Under the pieces are notes generated by a model. The model was given only the letters and a program-made list of their open reading frames with translations, did no database searches and was not told the origin of the DNA. A stretch of DNA of 64,000 nucleotides, taken from NCBI RefSeq assembly GCF_958450345.1, contig NC_088781.1, forward strand, positions 77,558,806 to 77,622,805, in the 5' to 3' direction. This DNA comes from Calliphora vicina (lineage: Eukaryota > Arthropoda > Insecta > Diptera > Calliphoridae). Positions 10,437 through 19,695 of this stretch are shown piece after piece. Every line of letters starts with the position of its first letter. Positions within the stretch are counted from its first letter, which is position 1. Position numbers and translations under genes: made by a program.

Positions 10437-10910
10437 TACACTGCCGCTCACTTGATTAGGTTCATACATTTTTTAATTTTTACTCCAATTTCTCTTAAAA
10501 TATACCTCAAGAGAACAATTCATTTAAACTAAAATTGAGAGACCTATTGTATAATAATAATTTAGAATAAAAAAATTAACGGTAAAATTAACAGTTTTTG
10601 TTATTTTTTGCTTTTATATAAAAATGCAATAAAAGCACATGTAAATTTTAGCTCACTTGATTAGGTTCATTACGAATAAAATCAGTTTACCTTTGACAAT
10701 AGCTAAAATTTCAATTTTTTTTTTTCGTGGTTGTCAATATTTGTAATATTAAAATAATAAAAAAAATTTAAATGGGACGCAAAAAGCCGCTAACTGAAGA
10801 AGAAAAAGGCAAAATTAAGGCATTTATTGAATGTGGCTTAAGTCATAGGAATATTGCAAAAAAAATTGTATGTAGTAACAATTTATATACAATTCCATAT
10901 GACTGAGATA
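10437..10910 (+). mobile_element. 5' end of a Tc1-like transposon
   Basis: A TA-bordered end near 10437 reads TACACTGCCGCTCACTTGA. The 20 bp GCTCACTTGATTAGGTTCAT occurs at 10446-10465 and again at 10651-10670, matching the paired transposase-binding sites of the Tc1 IR/DR subgroup. The transposase start follows at 10772. Only this end is present. Confidence 0.75.
10772..10906 (+). pseudogene. Tc1-family transposase, N-terminal fragment
   Basis: ATG at 10772 opens 44 codons beginning MGRKKPLTEEEKGKIKAF and continuing LSHRNIAKKI before unrelated residues and a stop at 10904-10906. The pattern (basic start, then a helix-turn-helix with an SxRxIAKK motif) is the first DNA-binding subdomain of Tc1-type transposases. 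The catalytic DDE region is missing; the sequence after about codon 33 no longer resembles the family. The start is secure: it is the first ATG after the second binding-site repeat. Confidence 0.75.
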
Positions 10911-11130
10911 ATAATTTTGAAATTTTTACAAAATAAAATGGACTTAGAACTTTTGTATATTTATAGTTCTAATATTTACGATTCCTGACTACTAAAAACT
11001 AAAAATTTTAAAGCTGTGTATACTTTATAGAACATTTTATGTTTTCTACACATATATGACGGTTAACCGGTTTAACCGGTTTTTTCGATGTCAGTTAACC
11101 GAAAAACCAGTTTTTTAAAAAGTCGGTTTT
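10911..11130. other. Gap with GGTTTAACCGGTT repeats
   Basis: No gene is seen. Near 11058-11100 the motif TTAACCGGT recurs several times and can fold on itself, probably the end of another degraded hAT-like element. Confidence 0.4.
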
Positions 11131-11380
11131 TTATAAACAATACCAATCAGCTATATTGTCAGGCATAGTTCCCATCAGAGTGGGCTGAAAATCATTAACG
11201 ACCTAAAAAACAGTTTTGTAATAATTAAAATATTACGAGTATTAATATTAACTTACAGGATGTTGGTGACATGACAGCAATTCACTTCCAAATTCGCCAA
11301 CCCAAATCCCCGGACCAATTTGTTTTTCAATCATATTAGTTATCATTCCACTGTAATTGTCTTTGCAAATATTTTTCCAT
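11131..11380 (-). pseudogene. Unidentified coding fragment with a probable 54 bp intron
   Basis: On the minus strand a frame of about 40 codons (down to 11257) contains MIEKQIGPGIWVGEFGSELL and ends at CCT followed by GTAAGT (11256-11251). The proposed intron ends TTTTTTAG at 11203. The next exon, in the same phase, encodes VVNDFQPTLMGTMPDNIADW and then a stop. Clean donor and acceptor, a T-rich tract and a maintained frame argue for a once spliced gene. I do not recognise the protein. It lies between the Tc1 end and two other remnants and has no visible start, so it is a fragment. It could be a captured host exon pair or part of an unknown transposon gene. Confidence 0.4.
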
Positions 11381-11590
11381 ATATGTATTTACACCTGATT
11401 TGTAACCTGTATTTTAGGGTTCCTATGCGGGAAAAATTTCCCGGGAATATTTTTTTTTAATTTTCGGGAAATGTTTGTCGGGAATTTCTTCATAAGTTTT
11501 CTTCTAAAAGTTACAATATTCAGATTCGTTTCGATGGCCAAATTTGTTGCTAATTGAATTATTCTATTATATTCATAGATTTTTTCCGTT
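11381..11590. other. Gap with a TAGGGTTCC-type end
   Basis: Near 11416, TAGGGTTCCTATGCGGGAAA followed by TTTCCCGGGAA looks like the end of a hAT-like element, but no partner end was found. No gene. Confidence 0.3.
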
Positions 11591-12133
11591 CTAGCAACAG
11601 ATAGTCAGTTGGAAAAGAAATGTTACGGTTGAAAAACCCGATTGTTTTGTTTTTCTATATAAAAATTTTTTTAGATCCATTATTAGGGTTGTTGCCAAAA
11701 GAGATCCATAACGATCCGAAGTGTTTGTGCGATTTAGTGCCAATGAAAAGTTTTGTAATGATATTTTGGACACTTTAATTGCCTCCACGTCTGCCGAAAT
11801 ATAAATGGTATCATTAATTAAATCTTCTTCTTAACTGGAGCACGGCATATACGAAGCTGTGCAATGTGATGGATAAGTGATTATTGAGTCATGATCAATG
11901 ATATCATTGTCCGTGTGATCATTTTCAGCAAAATCAATGTTTAAAGACTTGTCAATAAGAATACATAACCTATTGCTAGGTATTTTTATTTCTTCATTGC
12001 ATCTGCATTCCGGAGTTGTTTCTAATGGACACTTGCATTTTGAAATTCGAAATAAAAAGTTCCAGTCACTTTCACCAAATTTTGATGGTTTTTTAATAAT
12101 TTCATAGTAGAAATCTAGAAGTCGGACTAACAA
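11591..12133 (-). pseudogene. Remnant of a second uncharacterised arthropod transposon-protein family
   Basis: Two minus-strand frames follow each other. The first, 12133-11831 (100 codons), has LLDFYYEIIKKPS near its start, then a cysteine cluster CKCPLETTPECRCNE, then a likely divergent tail. The second, 11788-11591, contains SLALNRTNTSDRYGSLLATT. I recognise the combination of a CKC...CxC cluster with a later NRTxTSDR-type segment from a large uncharacterised family of arthropod repeat-associated proteins; the function is unknown to me. Stops between the frames and the absence of the long C-terminal part make it a truncated pseudogene. No flanking inverted repeats were found, so the parent element cannot be defined. 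Confidence 0.45.
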
Positions 12134-12204
12134 TTTCCTTACTTACTTATTTTCCTTACTTATCACTTGAATATATCTCGGCAAACTTTGATTTTTATTA
12201 ACAA

Positions 12205-13147
12205 CTAGCTGAACCCGGTCCGCGTTGCTGGCCCTTAGAAAACATCTGTTTTATATTGTATCTCGATTTTAATATACAGTGTCGGACAAAGTCGGTGATC
12301 CAACCTTCAATGTTAATACATATGGTGGCATTCCGGCTGGTTCCAATGAATTCAAAAATTCAGTAGGATAATCGACGGCTTGTTCTTCGTTCATTACTGT
12401 TTCAATATATTTGTATTTTATTGTTTCACCAGGCAGTTTCAATTGTAGTTGCTTATTGAGCTTGTTAACATCATAATTTGTTGGTGCCAAAATTGCATGT
12501 TCCCACAGCCAATACGAATTGTTGTAGTTGGTTGTAAGACTTGGGAATACTTTGTCGACAACTTCTTGAATATTCATTTCCATTTGGCATAAGTCTCATT
12601 TCCGATGTCCGACAGTTGCTTTGAGAAAGTTTCGGCAGAAGGGTATTGCAGCAAATGCACACGCATGTTCGTTGATAGCGTTCGGCTTCTGTAGCTTCAT
12701 TTCCAGTGAAATAAATTTGAAGGAACTTCGTACTTCGGAAGTGGGATCAAATTCTGTGGTACATTTGGCCTTGAACTTTAAAGGTGTGCATGAAACCGAC
12801 GTCATTTGAAAGCATGAGTTGTTCTTTTGGATATTTTGAAGGAAGTGTTTGAAAATAGGAAATGTAACTTAGAAACAGCTCAGACGGCTCAATAACTGGT
12901 GGCAGAATAACTTTACCGTTCGAACAGCACATTCCCGGGGATTCCTTAGGGAACTTCAAAATGCTGCAATGTAAGTAATGTTTGTTCATTGCGCCAATCT
13001 GTACATCCTTGTGATTCCTGTAGTCATCATACTTATTGTAATAAAAGTATGAATTACAGTGTTACCCGCTATTCTTTTCTGAAGATTCCGTAAAATTGTA
13101 TCAAAATCGGTCCAGCCGTTTTTGAGTCCATATGGAACATATATACA
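12205..13147 (-). mobile_element. Internally deleted Helitron with helicase remnants
   Basis: On the minus strand the element ends at CTAG (12208-12205) next to an A at 12204 on the plus strand. The coding remnants 12989-12269 read toward that end. A related, shorter copy lies at 40332-40990 with the same junction order. The upstream end runs into the repeat that begins at 13148, and the same junction is present in the second copy, so the two parts probably moved as one unit. Confidence 0.65.
12269..12989 (-). pseudogene. Helitron helicase pseudogene with central deletion
   Basis: Frames 12989-12747, 12805-12596 and 12583-12269 line up with two separate parts of the Helitron protein. The first contains MCCSNGKVILPPV and VGFMHTFKVQGQMYHRI, typical of the region upstream of and within the Helitron-like N domain. 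The last contains WLWEHAILAPTNYDVNKLN, ETIKYKYIETVMNEEQAVDY and FLNSLEPAGMPPYVL, typical of the C-terminal end of the PIF1-type helicase. The replication-initiator core and helicase motor motifs between them are absent, so the copy cannot replicate itself. Frame changes break even the remaining parts. Confidence 0.8.
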
Positions 13148-13343
13148 CTAGGGATATAACTTTTGACATTTTTTGCAAATATGCAAATTGGATAGCATAG
13201 TCGAATAGAGCATTAAAAAATATGTAAAAACACGGTATTACTTTTTTGCGGTTGTTAAAAAAGTTCACGCACCAAACGCAATCAAGTTTTTCATTAAATT
13301 TTTTAAATTATTTTGGAAAACAATATATTTTATTTTAATAATA
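13148..13343. repeat. Interspersed repeat B, left portion
   Basis: Starts around TAGGGATATAACTTTTGACA and includes AGTTCACGCACCAAACGCAA. It matches 22443-22650 and 41007-41195. It is split at 13343 by an insertion and resumes at 19696. No coding content. Confidence 0.8.
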
Positions 13344-14015
13344 AGTGTGTTCTCGTACTTTCCAGTAAAAATTATCCAGTAACTTTAATTTAGAGCGTAA
13401 AAATACATTTACTTTCAATCTAAAAAAATATCCAAAAAAGTACGCGAACTATTTGTAAAAATAAGTTGTATTTTATTATAAATCAATTCAAAACGTTTGT
13501 TTTGTATTATTTTACTTCTTTTCTTTGCAAGACATATAGGTTAGGTTAGGTTAAAAAGGCAGCTAGTATCACCCAGCTCACTTGGGTCCATGAATTGGTC
13601 CCTTAATGATACCCTAGAGGATCATGCTCAGGACCTCAAGAGGTCCTTCACATGTCAGAACTGTGTTCAGTGCCGAGCCAACCTGACGCACGAATGAACG
13701 AATCCATCTTCCTGATATTCAGAGTAGATAGATCCGCTAGGCCGTGCAAAAATGGACTGCCTATTGTCGCAGTCCTTACCCCTCATACAGCAGGGCAGAG
13801 ACAGAGGAGATGTTCAACCGTCTCATCCTCGTCTTCATCATGGCAACTCCTACAGAAGTCATTATATGGAGTATTCAGTCTCCTAGCATGCGCACCATGC
13901 GTAACCCCGTGAGGGATATTGACCTGTGATGGTCAAAAACGGGCCAAGTGAGTCTCGATATCGAGCAATTTGTCAAATTAGACCATCTGAGCTGAGCAGA
14001 CTCAAATAATTTACG

Positions 14016-14717
14016 CTAAATAATTGACTTACAGCAAGATAGCGGTGAAAAGACCAAATGATCGATCTCCTCAATTTGTAGACGTGAGCCTCTTTTGGCC
14101 AGTTCATCTGCAATAGCATTGCCAGGTACACCAGATTGACCAGGCACCCAGAATAACTCCAGGTTAGAATGTCTCGCCATCTCATTAAGAGATACCCGGC
14201 ATTCATGTACCAATCTGGATGTCGAGTAGACGCCAGATAGAGATTTGATAGCAGGCTTACTGTCGGTACAGATTCGGATATTCACACCAAATAGCCTATA
14301 GTACTTCATCCAGTGTATTACCCTTTTAATCGCTGAGTTCTCAGCTTGAATTACACTACATTGATCATGTAGCTTGAAGCACACCCTCTTTCGAAGATGG
14401 GGAATATAAAAGCCACCACCAACCCCAGCCGCAGACTTGGAGCCATCTGTATATATGACATACGTGTCCCTAGGAGAAGGAGACTCGCCCACCAACGATA
14501 CAGAGCAGCGTCTGTCAATAAAGGGTAAGGGAGTGCAATAGTCAATCTTAACAGATAGCCTCCTTGGATGCTCCCGCATGAATATTCTGGCTCCAGGATA
14601 GCTTAGAGTCTGGAATAATTCCCAGACTCTTAGCACTATCCGAGAGCTTAAGTTCCACTCTTTTAAGGCGCGGTAATAGGAACGAGGGGATTTTGTACCT
14701 TCTGGAGAAAAGTACAA
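14016..14717 (-). pseudogene. LINE RNase H domain
   Basis: The 233-codon frame covers the end of the reverse-transcriptase connection and a full RNase H fold. Visible catalytic positions are D91 in YTDGSK, E126 in IQAENSAI, D152 in CTDSKPAIKSL and D204 in AIADELAK, so the DEDD set is kept. The usual His in WVPGHSG is Gln here (WVPGQSG, residues 190-196). It would degrade the RNA strand of the RNA-DNA hybrid during reverse transcription. It overlaps a second frame, 14739-14548, that continues the upstream reverse-transcriptase region, which shows a frameshift. Confidence 0.85.
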
Positions 14718-14763
14718 GCTCCGTTTTCCCCGGATTCACACCAAGTCCAATAGCAGTGCTCCA

Positions 14764-15477
14764 CTAGATGAGTGTGCTTAGTGAAGTTTGTAGGCATTGT
14801 GATAATGTGTCCAGGTGTTTCCCATAGACGGCTACAGCAACATCATCAGCATATGCAACAGTTTTACATTTCATGGAATCTAGTTTCATGAGTAGTATAT
14901 TAATGGCAAGATTCCACAAGAGTGGCGATAAAACCCCTCCCTGTGGAGTGCCTCGGTTCGCTAATCTAAAAATAGTAGCAGTTCCCATAGAGGAGATAAT
15001 GACTCTATTGGTCAGAAGTCTTCCTATGAAGCAGATAATAGACTGATCTATATCCAGACCGCCTAGAGCCGAAAGAATCGTCTCTGGCGTCACATTGTTA
15101 AAGGCCCCTTCAATGTCCAAGAAGGCCACCAATGCATATTCCTTGTGCTCGAGTGATTTTTCTACGAATCCCACAAGCGAATGTAGAGCCGTCTCAACAG
15201 ATCTGCCCTTCATGTAGGCATGTTGAGACAAGGAAAGTCGGTTCGGATCAATCGATGAACGAAGGTGCAGATCAATCAACCTTTCCATGGTTTTCAAGAG
15301 GAAGGACGATAGACTAATAGGCCTAAAGTCCTTTGGTCTAGTATGAGATGCCTTCCCTCCCTTGGGAATGAAGGCTACAGTACATCTGGTCCACGACTCC
15401 GGAATATATGACCAAGCTAAACAGGCCGAGTATATACCAGTCAACCAGGGAATGATTAAATGCTCATTCCGTTGCAA
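14764..15477 (-). pseudogene. LINE reverse transcriptase domain
   Basis: The 237-codon frame contains the core polymerase motifs in order: FIPKGGKASHTRPKDFRPIS near residue 37, AFLDIEGAFNNV with D121, RGTPQGGVLSPLLWNLAI near residue 175, and AYADDVAVAV with the catalytic DD at 211-212. The spacing is normal for LOA and R1 type LINEs. It is flanked by frame breaks at both ends (overlap with 16013-15456 upstream; a stop, then the frame at 14739 downstream). Confidence 0.9.
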
Positions 15478-16013
15478 ATCCGCCGGAATGATTCCATCAG
15501 GAACCGGAGATTTATATGGGTCAGTCTCTCCGCATTTATGAGAATTGTGACTTCAAAAGGCCCAGCAGAAGATTCCGCAGTGCCAGGGAAATGAGCGTCC
15601 ATCAAAACCTCTAGGGTTTCCTTTCCGCTAGAAGTCCAGCTGTTGCTCGATGTTTGAATGTAACTCGGGACAACGGCCGAAAATGACAAGATCCTGCGCA
15701 AGCGACTCGTCTCAGAGGAACCTTCCACGCCGCTACAGAAGGACCTCCAGGATTTGCGCTTCGCGTTCCTTACCAGGTTCTTGAATTTATTCACTGAGGA
15801 CTTATAAACAGACCAGTTACCCAGTCTCTTAGCCTCATTGAAAAGTTTGCGACACTCTCTACGAGTGCTCGCAATCTCGGAAGTCCACCAAGGTGGTTTT
15901 TTCCTACCTCTGCAGATACTAGGTCTGCATGAATCTGAAATCGCCCTATCAAACGCATTAGTCAGTTTGTTAACCGCAAACCTTGCTGTTTGGTGGAGGT
16001 TCGCTGTGGTCAT
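15456..16013 (-). pseudogene. LINE endonuclease-to-RT linker
   Basis: The frame contains KKPPWWTSEIASTRRECRKL near residue 38 and a basic helical stretch (KFKNLVRNAKRKSW), typical of the segment between endonuclease and reverse transcriptase in this LINE group. Most of the C-terminal half of the endonuclease, including its usual D and H motifs, is missing between this frame and the next one upstream. Confidence 0.75.
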
Positions 16014-16492
16014 GTGCCATGTAGCTTGAGATCACTAGTATAGTTCCTACACCAGTTTCCCAGGCCGCTACCACAGTATCTTCATCGCTGTAATCAGAAA
16101 GAATGATGATATTGTGATTATTGCTAGCTACTATACATGATCTAATGTTACTTGAGCCTTTCATGTATAGTAACTTATGGCCTTTGGCACCTAGTCCGCG
16201 AACCCCTTCTCGATTGATCCAGGGTTCTTGGATGAGTGCAAGCTCCTCCCCTCTCTCAGACATCCGGAGGAGCAAGGCAGCCGAAGCTTCTTTGGAGTGG
16301 TGAAGGTTAATTTGTGTTACCTTCACCATCTCCGTGTTTTGGTACGATTGTGACGTTGGCGTCTTCTTGGTCCGAGGGACTCGAGTCCAAGAGTGCGTCC
16401 TCGTCCAATGGCCCAAAAAATTCACCCACCAATTCAGAGTTGGAGTGGGTGTCCTCTTGAGCAATAGAACTGGTAGTCACATCGCAAGACAT
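15970..16492 (-). pseudogene. LINE ORF1 tail and endonuclease N-terminus
   Basis: The frame 16464-15970 contains VKVTQINLHHSKEASAALLL and ALIQEPWINREGV. These are the N-terminal Asn and Glu motifs of an apurinic-type (APE) endonuclease that nicks target DNA. The overlapping acidic frame 16492-16307 looks like the tail of ORF1. The domain stops after VVAAWETGVG and the remainder is deleted. A second LINE begins two bases beyond 16492. Confidence 0.75.
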
Positions 16493-16493
16493 G

Positions 16494-17705
16494 TTTTTTT
16501 TTTTTTTAATTAAAATTCAGTTTTATTGAGCAATAAAATGTTTTACATTGTATCTTAAGACTAATCTGCGAAGCCATTAGGTTTGTCTGCAGAAAAATAT
16601 GATATATCTTAAAATTCATTTAAATATTTTCATTGCGAATCTATGAAGTGTTTTTTATTAGTTTTTTTCTTATATTTATATTATTTATATACATGATGTG
16701 AGGCGGCAATTTATTAAAAATTGTTGGTACAGAGACGGTCAGCGTGTGTTTACCATAATTGTTTTTGTATTGCTGAACCTTAAATTTCCCAGCGGCTCTG
16801 CGTCTGGTGTTGTTTATACATATGATCAATAGCATGCAAGAATCTACTGTCATTAAAGAATTCATTTGCTATAGTTGTAGAATAAATACTGTTAACATTG
16901 AGTACGTTTAGATCTTTAGCCAGATTTTCTGATTTTCGAGAGTTGCGTGTTGTTGAGTTGTTTATGTTGTTGTTGTCCAAAATGTTTGTGAGTGGGAGTT
17001 GTGACATGACATTTATGTTGTCGTTATTGTTGATGTTTTGATAGTTTAAGGAATGGTGGTTTGTGGAATTGTTTCTTAATTTATTGATATTTTGGTTTTT
17101 CCATAGGATTTTTAATAACCTATCTTGGGTGTTTTGTAGAGATCCACAGTACGTTGCACTTCCCCAAGCTGTTGTTTCGTGCCTGAGATAGGATTCGGCT
17201 AGAGAAAAGTACGCCTGCCTTAATACTATTGTTGTAGCGCAGTTACTTAAATGGAAAAGCATGAAGGCAGCTTTACGTAGTTTTTTTTTTGAGATTATCT
17301 ATATGACTTTTCCATTTAAAGTTCTGATCTATATATACTCCCAAGTATTTAAATGTTTTGACCATTTCTATAGTTGTATTGCAGTTATCTTTAGGATCTA
17401 TTTGGGTATTTACGTTTGCATGTAAACAATTTATATTATGAAATCTAAGTTTCACGTTTGTTTGTAGTATGTGCGGCGGTTTTATGTGCATCAGTTTAGT
17501 CTTTGATGCGTTTATCACAAGCCCGTTATCGTGGCACCATTTTGTTACTATATTTATTTGATTTTGCATAATTTCACCAGCAATGTTTATATTTGTATGC
17601 GTAACAATAATCGCAGTGTCATCCGCGTAAGCAAAGGTTCTGCTCTTTTTGAGCATACTCATCATATCATTGGCATGTATGATATATAATATTGGGCCTA
17701 ATTTG
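16494..17705 (-). mobile_element. 5'-truncated second LINE inserted in the first
   Basis: A run of 14 T at 16494-16507 is the poly(A) tail of a minus-strand insertion. Upstream of it are 3' untranslated sequence and reverse-transcriptase sequence, which starts abruptly near 17705 in the motif LGPILYII. Truncation at the 5' end is usual for LINEs. I found no target duplication: the sequences on the two sides differ, so the insertion may have deleted part of its target. Confidence 0.75.
16641..17665 (-). pseudogene. C-terminal part of a second LINE ORF2
   Basis: The frame 17665-17273 holds FAYADDTAIIV with the polymerase YADD near residue 13, then HDNGLVINASKTKLM and KTFKYLGVYIDQNFKW, the thumb motifs of Jockey- or CR1-like LINE reverse transcriptases. 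The frame 17262-16780 continues with LRQAYFSLAESYLRHETTAW, then a long Asn-rich segment. A third, 16865-16641, ends with FKVQQYKNNYGKHTLTVSVP. An internal break near 17270 shows it is dead. The Asn-rich stretch is unusual for this region and may reflect repeat expansion. Confidence 0.75.
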
Positions 17706-17713
17706 GATTGGAC

Positions 17714-18881
17714 CTAACCTACCCCCGGTTCATTGTCATCCTGAACCGGTTTGTCCCTATCGTCCCCTCGGTAAACTCTAAGAAAGATCGACTCGAAACC
17801 GTAGTAGACCTTTCCCAGATTTTTCCGAAGAGGCGCCAGGGACTCTTGGTTCATGATGACCGTGATCGTTCTGTATCCACCTTCGGATTCGGAGACCCTA
17901 GCAACCATCCAGTCATGTGTAGGGATGTCAGGATTTCCGATCCGAAGGAGCTCCAGAATCTCCCCTGGTTTCGACGGTTCGTCAGGAACACGGACAGTGG
18001 ACCTAGGCCGGCGTGGTATCTCGTCAACAGAGACCACATCCAGTCTAGCTCCTTCCCAAAGGCCATCCAACAGGGCGACCGCCTGCTTAAGAAGCAGGGC
18101 AGATCGCTCGTTTTAGGCCATCAGTTTTACCCGACCCCGATGCCAACCGGCATCGTCACACTCCCATCAGTTTTCTGCGCACCAAATCCCAATTTGAATG
18201 GGATATGGAGCAATCTGAGTCGCTCCGATCGATGACAGCGCGAACAAGATGACCTTTGGCCACCTCGCTGAAGGATCTGTCAAACGATCGATGAGGCTTC
18301 GGACGTTTCGTCTCGGGCTACCGACTCTGCGTTTGTGTCTCCTCCTCAGAAGGTTGCCATTTAGGCGCGTTCTTAGACGCAGGAGGAGGATTCTGCAGGT
18401 CAGCTAAAATGGATTTTGCCCAGTTGAGCGATGATAAATCATCGGACGAAAGCGATTCGGCAGGTTTATTTCCTAGCCCATCCAAAAACTCCTCGGCGGC
18501 TCGCCGTCTCAAAAAAGCCCTTCTGGCTCGTGTTAGGTGCCTCGTGGTGATGGTTTTGTCGCCCTGTTAGGCTGGAGGCACAGCTTGGGAACCCGAAGAC
18601 TTGTTCGCAGTTCCTTTACTGGCAGGGAAAGATGAAGCTTGAGTACCCGGAATCTTGTTCGCAGTACTCTTGCTCACAATCGGAACTGGGTTAGCTGTAG
18701 CCTGAGTTTTCAAGCTAGCAGCACCCAAAACAGGGGTTTCTACCGATCCTCTGTCGGTACGGGCCAAGGCAGCTTTCGAGGTGCTTGGGTTGAAGTTCAG
18801 AGGCACCCCACTGCTTTTCTTCTTGCATCCTTTCTTGGTGAACGCACTTTGTACGCATTCGGATGTTTTAGGTTTCCCCAA
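17714..18881 (-). pseudogene. LINE ORF1 (DUF4780-like) remnant
   Basis: The frame 18070-17714 contains PDIPTHDWMVARVSESEGG and YRTITVIMNQESLAPLRKNL, a pattern I associate with the DUF4780 domain found in ORF1 of LOA/R1-like elements. Upstream frames 18512-18318 and 18881-18567 are rich in Ser, Ala, Pro and Lys, as expected of a disordered N-terminal RNA-binding region. Stops and shifts separate the three. The final codons run into GGTAGGTTAGG just before the second LINE. Confidence 0.65.
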
Positions 18882-19440
18882 AACACCTCCTGCAGGTTAT
18901 TGATCGCCAGTAGCTTGCAGATTAGCTCGGCCCGGTGTCTCCACCGAACTAACCTGGATCTCTGTAGCTCTCGATTCACCGCGACATGAAATCGCCGCCG
19001 CGGGAATAGGGTCTCCTGAGATTATGAGGCCCCCGACCGGATACATGGGGCTCTGTTGGTTGGCTTTCATTGCCGGACGGACCGACGTGAGAGTTGCATT
19101 TTATACCTATCTGCCAGGTTTTTAGAACTGCCGCCCAATATGGGAACAGACGCTGGTGGATTTCGGACTCTGTAAGGGACAGATGACCCAAAGGGTCCAA
19201 AAACGGACATGTTCTGTCAAGAAGGCCCAATCTCAATGAAAGGGAAAACCTTCTGACAGACACGTCAGGTAGCCGCCCCATAGGGGATATACAGACGCTA
19301 CCTGACAAAGGGAAGGGTAGTTCTTGGTTCGTGCTCACCATGAGTCCTCTGGTATGGGTATACCTGCCAGCATGGCCTACATGGTTCCTTGCACTTAAGC
19401 CTCTGCATTGCGTCAAGATGACTACCCATCGCAGAGGGTA
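18882..19440 (-). other. 5' region of the LOA-like LINE
   Basis: GC-rich compared with the surroundings. The minus-strand frame 19470-18976 extends beyond the target duplication and is therefore not a LINE product. Probably 5' untranslated sequence and the broken start of ORF1. Confidence 0.5.
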
Positions 19441-19695
19441 GCAAGACATATACATTGTGATAATTTTCAATTGTTTTGTTTTGTTTATATTTGCAGCAAT
19501 AGGTATTAAACATTTTTTTATGTTGATATTTTTTACTGGACAAAAAATTACCAGTAAAATATATCATGTTCTCTATCGAACTGTCACTTTTAACACTCTC
19601 TTGCTCTCTCGTTACAAGTTTTTAAAAGTATACGAACGGAATCCCGTAACTTCCAGTGATAATTTGTACAAATTATCAAGTACGCGAACACAACT

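Larger units (their letters stand above)
13539..19440 (-). mobile_element. LOA-like non-LTR retrotransposon (LINE)
   Basis: The 12 bp GCAAGACATATA occurs on both sides (13527-13538, 19441-19452) and is the target duplication. Minus-strand order is ORF1 (18881-17714), endonuclease (16492-15970), linker (16013-15456), reverse transcriptase (15477-14764) and RNase H (14717-14016), then a 3' tail. An RNase H domain plus this order fits the LOA/I group. The 3' tail reads AACCTAACCTAACC on the minus strand instead of poly(A), which fits LOA-type microsatellite tails. Without the second LINE inserted at 16494-17705 it is about 4.7 kb, shorter than a full copy because much of the endonuclease is missing. 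Every frame is broken. Confidence 0.85.
13344..19695. mobile_element. Inverted-repeat DNA element split by a LINE
   Basis: The ends are AGTGTGTTCTCGTACTT and, read inward from the right, AGTTGTGTTCGCGTACTT. AATA flanks both sides (13340-13343, 19696-19699). The empty site is visible at 41190-41205, where the host repeat runs on uninterrupted. Without the LINE at 13539-19440 the element is about 440 bp and has no gene. Superfamily unknown. Confidence 0.75.

Noticed and set aside
10269..10532. Hydrophobic 87-codon frame
   Set aside because: A+T-biased composition, and it crosses the Tc1 terminal repeat.
13539..13552. True telomere sequence
   Set aside because: Only about two and a half repeat units, located at a LINE end with target duplications.
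13652..13929. Plus-strand frames in the LINE 3' region
   Set aside because: Antisense to LINE 3' sequence and without recognisable motifs.
17708..18235. Plus-strand frame of 175 codons
   Set aside because: Antisense to LINE ORF1, whose DUF4780-like motifs are on the minus strand.
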